Shown here: positions 1 through 10,155 of the stretch, one piece after another
How positions within the stretch are numbered: position 1 is the first letter of the stretch
How the letters are laid out: every line of letters begins with the position of its first letter
NCBI GenBank assembly: GCA_002245135.1
Contig: NGBS01000301.1
Coordinates: 120,426 to 184,425, forward strand
Length of the DNA stretch: 64,000 bases
Direction of reading: 5' to 3'
Origin: Proteromonas lacertae
Taxonomy: Eukaryota; Sar; Bigyra; Opalinata; Proteromonadidae
Position numbers and translations under genes: made by a program
The notes under the pieces: model-generated
What the model was told of the DNA's origin: nothing
What the model saw: only the letters and a program-made list of their open reading frames with translations
Databases searched by the model: none

Positions 1-547
1 TTTATTAAACTCTTCTCTACAAAAATTATATCAAATAAAATATACTTTGCTGCATTGGCTCTCATTTCATTGAATTCGAATGTAAACACCTTACCAAGCG
101 TTCCTACACAATCAGCAAAATGTGTAGTCAATGAGCCTGTTCCAGTACCTAATAATAATAAACATAAATCTATACCAGCTTCACAAATAGTCTTGCCTTG
201 CGATAATTCAAGTTCTAAACAGATATAACTTGCATCCATATTATAAATAATTTGTGTTCTGTGAGGCAGAGACATAGTCCATAGCTCTGGAGATGGTTTT
301 AACATGTATAACCAACCAGATCTACTCTTTTCTGTACTTCTGGATTTTATCTTTTAAAATTTATATAAAAATGTATGCTAATACTATAGAACCATATTCT
401 TTCCCTATCATATCATCGTGGTGAAAATGACCATATCTATTGTTATATATTTCACCTTTTGTAATATAGATTGGATTTATTGAGTCATGATTTTCATAAA
501 GCAATACTAAGTCACCTTCTTCTATAAGTCTAGTGATTAGAATTCAT
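1..547 (-). CDS. TRM61: tRNA (adenine-58-N1)-methyltransferase catalytic subunit, partial
   Basis: Homologue of Trm61/TRMT61A, which with Trm6 makes m1A58 in the T-loop of tRNA. Read right to left, the exons give an N-terminal LIEEGDLVLLY stretch, then GKEYGSI, then GWLYMLKPSPELWTMSLPHR, then the SAM-binding loop EAGTGTGSL, then FEFNEMRANAA. This is the family's standard order (TPELWTxxLPHRTQI, then GTGSGSL, then the E of motif II). Two introns are visible: 351-384, which ends AAAAG instead of TAG, and 149-175. The gene runs off the left edge, so the C-terminal half of the Rossmann fold is missing. The likely ATG at 545-547 reads MNSNH and then hits TAG. Skipping one base near 531 joins it to the conserved frame, so there is either a one-base indel or an unseen start exon. 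Divergent from the DHHC gene at 589. Confidence 0.85.
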
Positions 548-588
548 AAAAATTATATTTCTCAAGCCAAGTTTATTTATTTTTAAAA

Positions 589-1347
589 ATGAAAGAAGAA
601 AAGTTATCTGATGATCCATTGATTGAAAAAGGTGATGTGACCAATTTGTTAAGACTAGAAGAAGGTAACAGAGAGAATTTTGAACCCACAGTAAACACAT
701 TTTTTGGTGTACCATATAAAACAGGTAATTAAAATTCATATAATATCTATAGGTGGATATCTTGGTGGATATAAACTATTTAAAGGATCATTAAATATGA
801 GAACTTTACCTAGATTGGTGTTGATAGGTCCAGATTGGCAAATGGGTATTGTATTAGCATTAGTATTTGGTTTTTATAACCTAGCTGCACTTGTATTAGC
901 GTATTTTATATGTTATTTATTTATCGTCATTAGAATCATTGCTTTTGGTGTATATGGATTATTTCCACTTTTGCCACTATCAATAGCAGTTTATACATAT
1001 TTATTAGTATATACAAGTGAACCTGGAATAATACCAAAGAATCTAACAGAGACTCAAATTAGAGATAAATTTCCAGATGCTACTGCCTTCTATGTATGTC
1101 ATACATGTAATATAATTGTACCAAGAAACGCTTATCATTGTCCTACATGTAGGGTATGTGTAGCTGATGTATATATTATTGATTATTATTTATTTAGATG
1201 GATCATCACTGTCCATGGGTTGGTAAATGTGTTGGTAAGAAAAATATGATATTCTTTTGGTCGTTTTTAATTGGAAGTATGTTTGATTTGATGTTAACAA
1301 CAGTAACAGTATGTGCAAGTTTAGTTAAAATCGTATCTCATTTTTAA
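589..1347 (+). CDS. DHHC palmitoyltransferase, copy 1
   Basis: Integral membrane S-acyltransferase that transfers palmitate to protein cysteines. Three introns (725-752; one near 901-933; one near 1170-1198) join into a protein of about 220 aa. It has an N-terminal cytosolic stretch ending [17 protein letters not shown], two hydrophobic segments, then the cysteine-rich domain [15 protein letters not shown] followed by [10 protein letters not shown] with the catalytic Cys, and a last membrane segment before TAA. The C-terminus is short compared with animal ZDHHC enzymes. A TCAAGCCAA motif lies about 20 bp before the ATG. Two related DHHC genes lie at 13.7 and 14.5 kb and share the GGYLGG...LLKG region before the first membrane segment, so they are probable paralogues. 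Confidence 0.9.
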
Positions 1348-1435
1348 TCTTCTACTTACATCTATTTAATTATTATATGTTTATTTTAAGTTGTATTTTA
1401 GCCTAAACAAAACAATTAATTTAATATAATATTAC

Positions 1436-4400
1436 TTAGAAGTCATAATCAACAATTAATGAATCATCACTATAAATACAATAATAAATATATTATTAAT
1501 ATACAATGTAGATGCTCTGCTTCGTGTATATATTGTATATCTACTCTTAGTAGATGTAAACATTGCCAAACAGAAATTCAAAAACTTTGCTGCCTTTGGT
1601 GAAAATGTCATTTTATTTACTTCTACATCTGGTTGTTCACCATAAGTTATCTAATAAATATACAATAATATATATAATATTATACATTAGTTAATTTGAT
1701 AGTATCAATAATTGTTGATCCCAATATAAACAAGGATATTAAAATAACCCAAACGGTAGTTCTAATACAATATAACATATAATTTATATATATACAAAGT
1801 AATCATTTCTACATTATGAGTTGGGAATATAATAGATAATGAATAAGCAATAGCTCCTCTCAATCCACTATGAATCATTACAACTTGGTAATTACTAGGA
1901 ACTCGAGGATTTTTCTGTCTAAAATTCAAGAAATATGATAAAATAATGATCATAAAAAACCTTACAACTAATAGAACAGCAAAAACATATAAAATCCAAA
2001 GTATTGGTATATTACTAGTATCAAAGGTCAATGCAATATTTTGTCCAATTTGGAAAAATATTAACATTTCACACATATGTGCAACAATATGAGTACTGTC
2101 TTTAGAGAAATTAACTGAAGCGTCATCCATTGATTTTGTAGCAAAATATTGCATAGACAAACCACAAAACACTGACGATGTAATACCACTTAAAGTTAAA
2201 CTTTCACAAACGCAGTAAGACATATACGAACATAAGAATACAACCAATGCGTCTAAAACAGGAGCATGAAATTTGCAAACTTTCAAAACAAAAGATGCAA
2301 AAATTCCACAAATAATACCAATTAGAGTTGATCCAACAATCATAATCATAAAAAAACAAATACTCCAAACTACAGCACCAGTTGTAATAACTTTAGATAT
2401 GAATTGGCTGCATGTTTTGAATAAAACAATTGCTACAGCATCATTCAATACACTTTCACCATAAACATAAGTATTAAGTAATGGTTCAACTCTAAGTGAT
2501 GAAAATAAGGCTAAAACTGAGACAGGATCTGTAGCTGAGACAATTGAACCATAAGTAATACATTCAATATTTGACCATCTAAAGTCAAACCAATTGTAGT
2601 TAAAACCTAAAATTAAAAATCCTCCAACAGCAAATGCAGTAAAAACAGAACCAATAGCAGCAAATACGAAGATTGTACCAAAATACCTTAAGAATAATGC
2701 TTTAGCAGTCATATTATAACCAGATTCAAATATAATAATAGGTAAAAGTACCAACGAAAAGAATTCTTTATCAAATAGAGCATTTTCTATTAATTCCTCA
2801 GTGAAACCTAATCTGAATATAACACCAGCAATTATTCCAATCACAACAGTAGATGAAGTCTCAGGGAAATGCATAATATTATATTTCTCAATAAATGTAC
2901 CACAAACTATACAAATAACTAAAAACATTAATTCTATAAAGTAAAACCTATTTCCATTAAATATATAAACATATAATATTAAATAAATATACATTGCTTC
3001 TGTTGATGCTTCTCCTACTGGTTCATCATCTGGAATATCAGTTGTACCATCACTAAAATAGGGATTTATATCTAATTTAAATGTCTTGTTGGATGTAAAT
3101 GAACCAATATTGATTAATTGATCATTCTATATATATAATATAATGTTATATATATATATATATATGATAATTATACATGATAATTTTGATAAATATATCT
3201 CCAATCTATTCTATCATATTTCTTATCAACTCGAATATGTCCTGTTTGTCCTTCAAATGAGACTTGTCTACTGTATTGCAATAATTCAGAACGATTTTTA
3301 CTAAATAAGTATAACTAAATATTTATACTAAATATCAATATTTTTATCAAGCATAATAGTCAATGTTTCACCAATAAAGTAAATACTATCATATGCATAT
3401 GCAGCAGACATAACAATATCATTTTCTTCAAATGATAACTCATGTCTACATTTATCTTCAATCTTCTTCACTACATCTTCATGATTCTTCTTAAATTCTC
3501 TAAATTTCTTTGCTAATTTGCTCATATCTCCAGGATCAGGTAATACACCAACTGCACCATTCATTGCATTCTTTACAGTATCTCTATATTCAGTTGGTAA
3601 TAAATAATAAGTTTCTGAACTTAGCCAATCTGTGGAAATCCATACCCATCCTTTACCTATCATATGAAGCTTGGAGGCTCGATATAATACAGCACTAGCT
3701 TGTACAAAGTAAGTATATAATACAATGACTCTAAAACCACGGGATTTGATGTTTTCTAAGGCTTTATCTATTGCTAATTCATCCATCTCTGAGAGTGGTA
3801 ATTTGATATTGTAATTGACACTTTGCTTTAATACAGTCTATTGATAAAAATTATATATATATAAAGATACAAATTCTTCATATAGTCCTTCTTCTTCTAG
3901 TGCTGAAGCAATATCATCTCTCCCTGATAAGCCATAAATATCATTCTGATAAATCAATCCAATATTATTCCAATCATAATTCTTCAATAATGCTACTAAT
4001 GCTTCAGATCTGTATTTATCAGATGGATTTACTCTACCAAAGTGTGGGTAAGCTGTTGTATCTGATAATGAAGAGGAGGTTGATGAATAATCAATTTGAT
4101 TAATATCATCTACTGAACATCTTACTTGAATAACTCGACTGAGTTCACTTGTACCAGGTCCAAAAACTCCAGAAATGCTAGATGATGATAGAAGTGATGT
4201 TAAAGTGGTCAAACAATTATATCTATAAATTTTGATTGACATATTGCATACTCATCATTCTTACAATCTCCAATTATTAGATTGAATGTATTATTCCCCA
4301 TTATATCCTCATTGTGGTTGATTTCTTCAACTGCAATCTAAACAAACGTTACAACATGATTTTATTAATACTTCAGATGCAATGAAATTATAACTACCTT

Positions 4401-4546
4401 CTGTACACCATGTATTAGTTGCATTGGTAATTGATTCAAGATTAAACAAACCGACTAGAAAATAATAAACATGTGAATTTACTCAGATTGATAGCTTCTT
4501 CTGACAAACAACTGACAATAAATACAAATAGGATAACCAAAAACAT
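1436..4546 (-). CDS. ANF-receptor ligand-binding domain fused to a CPA1 Na+/H+ exchanger
   Basis: One multi-exon gene of roughly 930 codons. It begins with a signal peptide (MFLVILFVFIVSCLSEE). Next is a type-1 periplasmic-binding fold of the ANF-receptor/class-C-GPCR kind: GLFNLESITNA, AVEEINHNE, SGVFGPGTSELS, YPHFGRVNPSD, LIYQNDIYGLSG, then GKGWVWISTDWL and FEGQTGHIRVD. The last ectodomain exon ends EPVGEASTEA and is spliced through a 45-nt intron (2948-2992) straight into FYFIELMFLVICIVCG, the first membrane helix of a CPA1 antiporter. The antiporter carries LLPIIIFESGY, SATDPVSVLALF, YGESVLNDAV (ion-binding ND pair) and HSGLRGAIAYSL. After the last helix only about 65 residues remain, with no large cytosolic regulatory tail. 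Splicing keeps frame throughout. Inference: a surface antiporter whose transport is controlled by an extracellular ligand. The ligand cannot be predicted. Divergent from the gene at 4612. Confidence 0.88.
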
Positions 4547-4611
4547 AGTTTTTAGATTTCAAGCTTAATCAAGCTATCATATTTTTTGTATTTCATCTCA
4601 CATATTAAAAT

Positions 4612-5042
4612 GAATTCTGTTGGACAAGTTCTTACAGATTTTGCTATAAAAGTATGCTTTATTGTCTGATTTGAATTTAGCATCCAGTTTATATGACAGC
4701 TTTTTCACTCATCTTGTTCTATGTAGTTCATTTTGTTGTCCAATTCATGTTAGTGATGTTTGTATTTATTATTTAGTATTATTTTTGCATAGTTTGGTAA
4801 AATGGAAGAACCTAAGGTATTAAGGATATATTTTAGTGTTTTAGGTAGAAGAAGAGGAAATACCTGGCTCTCCCGAATCAAGCGATGATAGTGTAAAAGA
4901 AGCTGAATTAAAAAAACACGATCCAGAGAATGAAAAGTCTACTCCCACAAATGATAGTGATGCTAAGTCTAATGAAACAGATGTAACTCCAACTTCTTCT
5001 AATAAAGGATTAAAAAAGAGAAGAAGATTAGATGACGACTAA
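4612..5042 (+). CDS. Small membrane protein with acidic, charged tail
   Basis: Not recognised. Three introns (4654-4682, about 4765-4795 and about 4817-4844, all GTAT...TAG) join into a protein of about 114 aa. It starts MNSVGQVLTDFAIKHPVYMT, followed by one long hydrophobic stretch (AFSLILFYVVHFVVQFMLVMFF), then a hydrophilic tail rich in Glu, Asp and Ser that ends in the basic patch KKRRRLDDD. The tail resembles a disordered cytosolic or nuclear-facing region with casein-kinase-like SSDD sites. It shares its upstream region with the receptor-exchanger gene at 1436-4546, from which it diverges with 65 bp between start codons. That spacer carries TCAAGC repeats on both strands. Function unknown. 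Confidence 0.65.
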
Positions 5043-5424
5043 GAAATAATATTTATAGTTAATATATTTTTCTTGCTTAATGAGTTGTTATTTGTTGTAT
5101 TCAGCCAAAAAAATTAAGTGGAAAATGCTCATTCGTGTGATTAGCATTATTATTCCTATTTTGCATAAAACTCGGTATTTCCTCTTCATTTAGCTAAAAA
5201 GTTTTATATTTAATAATAAATGATACATCTAAAGAAAATGACAAAATACATTCAAAAGAATAAATAATTACTATATAAAGGATGGCGCCAAAACAAAATG
5301 GATTTATTGGATGATGGAATGTGGCTTGTCATTACAATTGAATCTAAGAAATGATTGGCTAATGAAATCAAAAGCAATCTACCAATACTTCGTTTCCTCA
5401 TTCCATTTTTCATTTTCACACATT
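5043..5424. other. Intergenic stretch with E2F-like site
   Basis: AT-rich stretch of about 380 bp before the CCCH zinc-finger gene. GGCGCCAAAA at 5284-5293 matches an E2F/DP site and stands out in this base composition. Two ATGs (5298 and 5311) lie just downstream. The one at 5298 gives only 18 codons. The one at 5311 is in frame with the zinc-finger gene, so transcripts may begin here. Nothing else was seen. Confidence 0.4.
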
Positions 5425-6228
5425 ATGACCATTGATTATGATACTAACTTTTTTGCTCGTGAAGATCCAAACCATATTCATGTGATATTAGAGTTTAGAA
5501 CTCGCCCATGCATTATCAAAAAGATGAAAGGTTCTTGCGAGTTGCAACGCAAAACACAAATAGGCAAACAGTATGCTCACGTATAGTTCTCCCTTATTTC
5601 ATCACTTAGCACGACTGCTTCGACTATCATACACATCTAGATAAAAGAAGACCTCCCTTGGATGGGACAAAAGAAGCATACCGACCTGCGCTTTGTAGAA
5701 TATACGATGAGAAGACTGGAAAATGCAAATACGGAGACTTTTGCAAATATGCTCATGGGTATATCTATTATATATCACAAATAGCTCTACGGAGTTGCTT
5801 TTCCACCCTGCAATTTATAAAACTAGATATTGTAATAGCCTTAAAACAGGAAAGAATTGTGATTCTGGAAAGTACTGTTGTTTTGCTCATGGACCGGATA
5901 TATCATTTTTGGAATATACTTATTTTAGCGCTTCTTAATGTTATACGACCTTAGGAAATTACCTTCACAAAGGCAACATACTGATGATTATGATGATATT
6001 AATACTGATAAAATCACTAAAGAAGAACCAATTAAGCCCGTACCGATTAAGATGACTCCTACTGAGCCATTGCAAAAAGATACAATACCTGTATTACCCG
6101 ATAAATTGATAGTTCTTGATGACACCACTAAAGAGAATAATTATCTGATGATTAACGTTGAAAGGAGTGTGCGATCTAGAATTGAGCACTTGATGATAAG
6201 CTTCGATGATTTCGGTCCAATCTGTTAG
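5425..6228 (+). CDS. CCCH-type zinc-finger protein (plant C3H / Unkempt-like)
   Basis: Putative RNA-binding protein. Exons join as MTIDYDTNFFARED...RPCIIKKMKGSCE, then HDCFDYHTHLDKRRPP, CRIYDEKTGKCKYGDFCKYAHG, and ELLFHPAIYKTRYCNS...KYCCFAHGPDDLRKLP. This is the C-x8-C-x5-C-x3-H arrangement of plant C3H and Unkempt-type proteins, with the typical TELLFHPxxYKTxxC and FAHGxxDLR motifs. GT-AG introns lie at about 5580-5608 and 5760-5785. The third break needs an AT-AC intron at 5900-5946: removing exactly those 47 nt restores HGPDDLRKLPSQR. The tail is hydrophilic. The start at 5425 is chosen because family similarity begins there; an in-frame ATG at 5311 would add 38 residues of doubtful value. 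Confidence 0.8.
5900..5946 (+). other. Probable U12-type AT-AC intron
   Basis: Starts ATATCATTTT (U12 5' site consensus ATATCCTTT), carries TTCTTAAT (branch consensus TTCCTTAAC) just before the end, and finishes ATAC. Its removal restores the conserved HGPDDLR junction in phase 0. No GT-AG pair in this interval does so. Confidence 0.7.
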
Positions 6229-6452
6229 ATGTATTTTCTCCTTCATGTTGTACAGCTGTATTGACTTATTAATGAGTAATAAAATTATTTTATATTTTGT
6301 GTAATTGGATGCAGGATAGAACAATTGGAAAGGATGAATTATCACAAAAATATATGTGTATTAACAATGTATTTTTGTATTACAAAAAAAATTTACACAA
6401 CAATAATAATTTATATTCTTTATATCTATCATTTACTTTAATGGATAATAAT

Positions 6453-7166
6453 CTACTTCAATTTAACGATCTTTGGTTTTGAATATGGTGTTGATTGCAT
6501 CTCTTCATTTGCATCTCTACCACCTGTAGTAGTTGTTGGTTTCAATAGTCCATCAAAGAATACTTCACCTATAACAGAAGGCAGTGGCAATAAATGAGAA
6601 GGAGCATTCATATAATCTTTCAATTCTTTACCTTTCAAATTCTTGAATTTTCTAGCATCATTATTCTCTTGTTTCTTCAATTCATTCTTCAGTCTGTCAA
6701 TTGCAGTAATTCCAAAGGCTTGTTCATAAGGTGTAGGTAGTGGTGGATTTACTAATATCTCTTCCGATAATAACGAATCTGGTGAAGCTTGAATGGTTTG
6801 AGATAATAACAGTAATTCCTTATTTTCACTTAATAGCAATACATTTGTTTCATTATTTATATAAATAAACGAAAAAGTAAGAACTATATAATAATAATAA
6901 CATATATATAGACATACCATTAGTGGGTGTTTTCATAATACATTCTAAATTATTAGAATAAATATCATATAATATGAAACTACTTTGTTTTACTTCATTC
7001 GTAATAAATCCAAATTGTCCTCTCTTCATATTATCTACTTTTAACACACTACTGTTTACTGGTAATATAAGATAAGGTAAACCAGTCAAATATGAATAGA
7101 TCTCAATAGATGAATTCAATTGAACGATGAAATATTCAGTATTATTCAAATTAGAAACAGATCGAA

Positions 7167-7205
<39 letters not shown>

Positions 7206-8316
7206 TTATACTGTTTTTCTCATTTCAAATGGTATTGTCTTTAATAATGTAACAGTTTCTGTATTCCAAAGTGTAACAATATTATCAGTTACTAATACCA
7301 ATATGCTACCATCTGTAGACAATGTAATACACTGTATTCTATATGTATTATATTCACCAGCATTAACACATCTCCATTTATAAGGTGATAGATTATAAGA
7401 GTGTAAATCATCATAATGGACTTCCATTGGTTTCCATATACGGAATTCACCATTATTATCACCTGTAACTACGATATCTAAATAAGGATGGATATATAAA
7501 CTATTAATTATTCCATTGTTATGTGGATTTTCTATCATACTGTTTAATATATATTGAAACGGTTCGTTTTTCAATATCCAAAATTTCAATGTATAACTTT
7601 CCATTGCAGTTCCTTTGGCAAATCTTTCAACAGTTATTAATAAATGACGATCTTGATTTACAGCAAATTTCACAATTTCTATACCATATTGAGCTGTACC
7701 AGTTTGTGTAATAGGATTTTTCTTTATAATATTCAACTCATATATTGACTTATCTTTTAATGGATCATAGAATTGAATATATCCATTATACTGCGCTGTT
7801 AATAATAAATCATTACAACCAACAAAGCCAGCAGATAGCATTGATGAAATATGATTGGATAGAATATTCTGAGAAAGTGCAAAACCTTTAATATTCCATA
7901 CTAAATTCATATTAATAATATTAAATAATCTAACAGAATTATCACTTAAACACATTAATATCTGAGTATTTGAAGCTGTTAATTTCAATATTGTACTGCC
8001 TAAACGAGGTAAATATGTCTTTGTATTTGTTGCTAATTGCCATATCACTAATACTCCTTCTAAACCACCAGTAAGCATCAATAATCCATCAGGTGTGAAG
8101 GTAATTGTGTTGACTCGAGTAGCATGCCAATGGTAAATACTGGGGATTAATATTCTATTATTATTATTATTAGAAGAAGAAGAAGAATCTGTATCTTGAA
8201 TTGTATTGGTTAATTTCAATAAGTTGTGATATAATGTAATTTTTCCTGTTCGATCTCCAACTGCTATGTAATCTTCTATTGGATGAAAACATTGGGTAGT
8301 TATTGTGAAATTCTAT

Positions 8317-8355
<39 letters not shown>

Positions 8356-9020
8356 TACATGTGTATGATTTATTAATTTCTTTGTATTTGAATTATATAT
8401 TGAAAGTATATTGTCATGTGATATTACTAAAATTGTCACTATTTCTTCATGTAATCTTTTATTTGTGGTTTGTTGTTGGCTTGAGAAATTATCTGTGTAT
8501 TGCTTCGTTGAAATTATTGGTCGTGGACCTTCTACTGATAATATTACTTCATCTGCACTCTTAGTTTTTAGATTGTAGTGAATTACTGACCATTTTCTTG
8601 GTGCTTTGGCTAGTGTGTTGTTTTCGATTAGTATGTATAAATAGTCTGTATCTGAATAATCAGAACATATTCTGTGTATTGGGGAATTTATTTCGAAGAT
8701 TTGAATACATTTTTCTTCTTTTATATTCCATTGTCTAATTGTACCATCTAATGACGAGGAAAAAAGGTAATTTAAATTGTTTAAATCTAGAATGTAAGAG
8801 GTAATTTCTTTTTTGTGATCAATCTAGAGAGTTAAATAGAAATAATACAAGTAAATAGTTGGCTTCATGTGTACTTAAACTTAATGCAGCGATTGTAGTG
8901 CCTTTTGAAACAACAATCGATCTAGGAGTATATAATGTCTTGGATGTTATACTTTTCCAAAAAGAGTGGTAATGCTTTACAAAATTTACCTCCTGATACT
9001 GTTGAAATTGACCATTCCAT
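6453..9020 (-). CDS. WDR75: WD40 protein WDR75 / Utp17-like, small-subunit processome
   Basis: Nucleolar WD-repeat protein of the t-UTP subcomplex, needed for pre-rRNA transcription and early 18S processing. The N-terminus MEWSISTVSGGKFCKALP is followed by a WD block including SSSLDGTIRQWN. A second block carries WHATRVNTITFTPDGLLML and then LPRLGSTILKL, which matches WDR75 closely. The C-terminal domain has NAPSHLLPLPSV, the counterpart of the HTPAHVLPS region. Exons are separated by short introns: two in the N-terminal 150 codons (31 and 25 nt), one filled by an (ATT)n tract at about 8319-8353, one filled by (TA)n at about 7171-7209, and one at about 6887-6918. Stop is TAG at 6453. The frame stays open across all of them. 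Confidence 0.85.
7171..7201. repeat. (TA)n tract in a WDR75 intron
   Basis: About fifteen TA dinucleotides inside an intron. Comparable TA runs lie at about 18719-18740, 31240-31258, 31964-31993 and 49008-49030, all within introns. Confidence 0.8.
8319..8353. repeat. (AAT)n microsatellite filling a WDR75 intron
   Basis: About eleven AAT units between splice sites of one intron. Similar ATT/TTA tracts fill introns at 42844-42876 (USP48), 51069-51092 (coiled-coil gene) and 57537-57563 (Lon). Confidence 0.85.
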
Positions 9021-9170
9021 TGATTAATTTAGAAATGAAATTTCAAGCATTTAAAATGGGTCAACGAAACCGTACCAAATTCTAACACCAATTTTCAAAA
9101 TTCTTTGTTTTTCCATCACAATCAGCTCAAAAACATTATAAAACAAAATATAAAATATAAAAAACAAAAT

Positions 9171-10105
9171 TTATGCAGAATTTTCACAAAAATAATCAAA
9201 ATCTTTCTTCAATTCTTCAATCAAGTCAGCATCTTCAGCTTTATACTTTCCAATGTGTTCCTTTATAATATTCTTTATATTTTCATAACTTTTATCAGCT
9301 TTCAATCCTTCCAATATAGATCTGTCATTTTTACAACAAGTAACTAATAATCTAAATGAATTCTCTTTAATATCAACATCTTTATGTTCTACTAGTGGTA
9401 TTAAGTACTGTACACAGTTAGTGGATATAAATGTAACGATACAGTTTGGTTCATCAAATAATAACTGCAATAAAAACACTAAACACTTTTTCACTATTAT
9501 TTCTGTATTTGTCTGTATTAATGAAGTAAGTATAGTGAACCCTCCTAAACGAAGAAACTCTATACGCGAATTATCATGAGAACGAACAAAACTTGATAAC
9601 AGTGACAAACCAGCTTGTAATATATCTTCATCTGTTGTATTCATTAGTTGAAATGCATCATTCATTATGCCAATATCTAAAGCATATTGTTGACAATCTG
9701 GATTATTCTGTAAACAAGCTCTGAACACTTTACATGTTGCGATTTGAATCTCTTTATTGTCTTTCTTCTGTAAATAGGGTTGCAATTGTTTATAACCTCC
9801 TATCAAATAGAGGTCTTTTGCAAAATCGATATTTTCTGAATCCTCTTCTATTAGTTCAAGAGCTTCTATTCTTTCTGATGTAGCTAAGTTTTCATCAGTA
9901 GCTATCTCTAATCTCTTTTTCATTTCTTTAACAACATCTGTTGTCATCTCTTCCATGGCTTTTTCTAAGAACTGTTTCTTCTATTTCACAATAATGTAGA
10001 AATTCATACCTGTTCATCCATCTCTTTTGGTACAGTTGGTTTGGTCTCATCTATCTGTGCCAAAGACCACTTTAAAATAGCTAAATAGTTATTATATTGA
10101 TCCAT
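9171..10105 (-). CDS. Hsp70 nucleotide-exchange factor HspBP1/Fes1 family
   Basis: Armadillo-repeat exchange factor that opens the Hsp70 nucleotide-binding lobe. A first exon (MDQYNNYLAILKWSLAQIDE...) is spliced across a 28-nt intron at about 9980-10008 to the main ORF. LKWSLAQ is the usual Fes1 start (LLQWSIA), and the middle has GGYKQLQPYLQ, IQIATCKVFRACLQNNP and RLGGFTILTSLIQ, typical of the four-armadillo core. Total is about 295 aa, close to HspBP1 and Fes1. No signal peptide, so cytosolic. Divergent from the surface-protein gene at 10156, with only 50 bp between start codons. Confidence 0.88.
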
Positions 10106-10155
10106 AATTGTTCTAGAAAAATAAGTGAAACGAATTAAAATTTTGGAACACTTAA

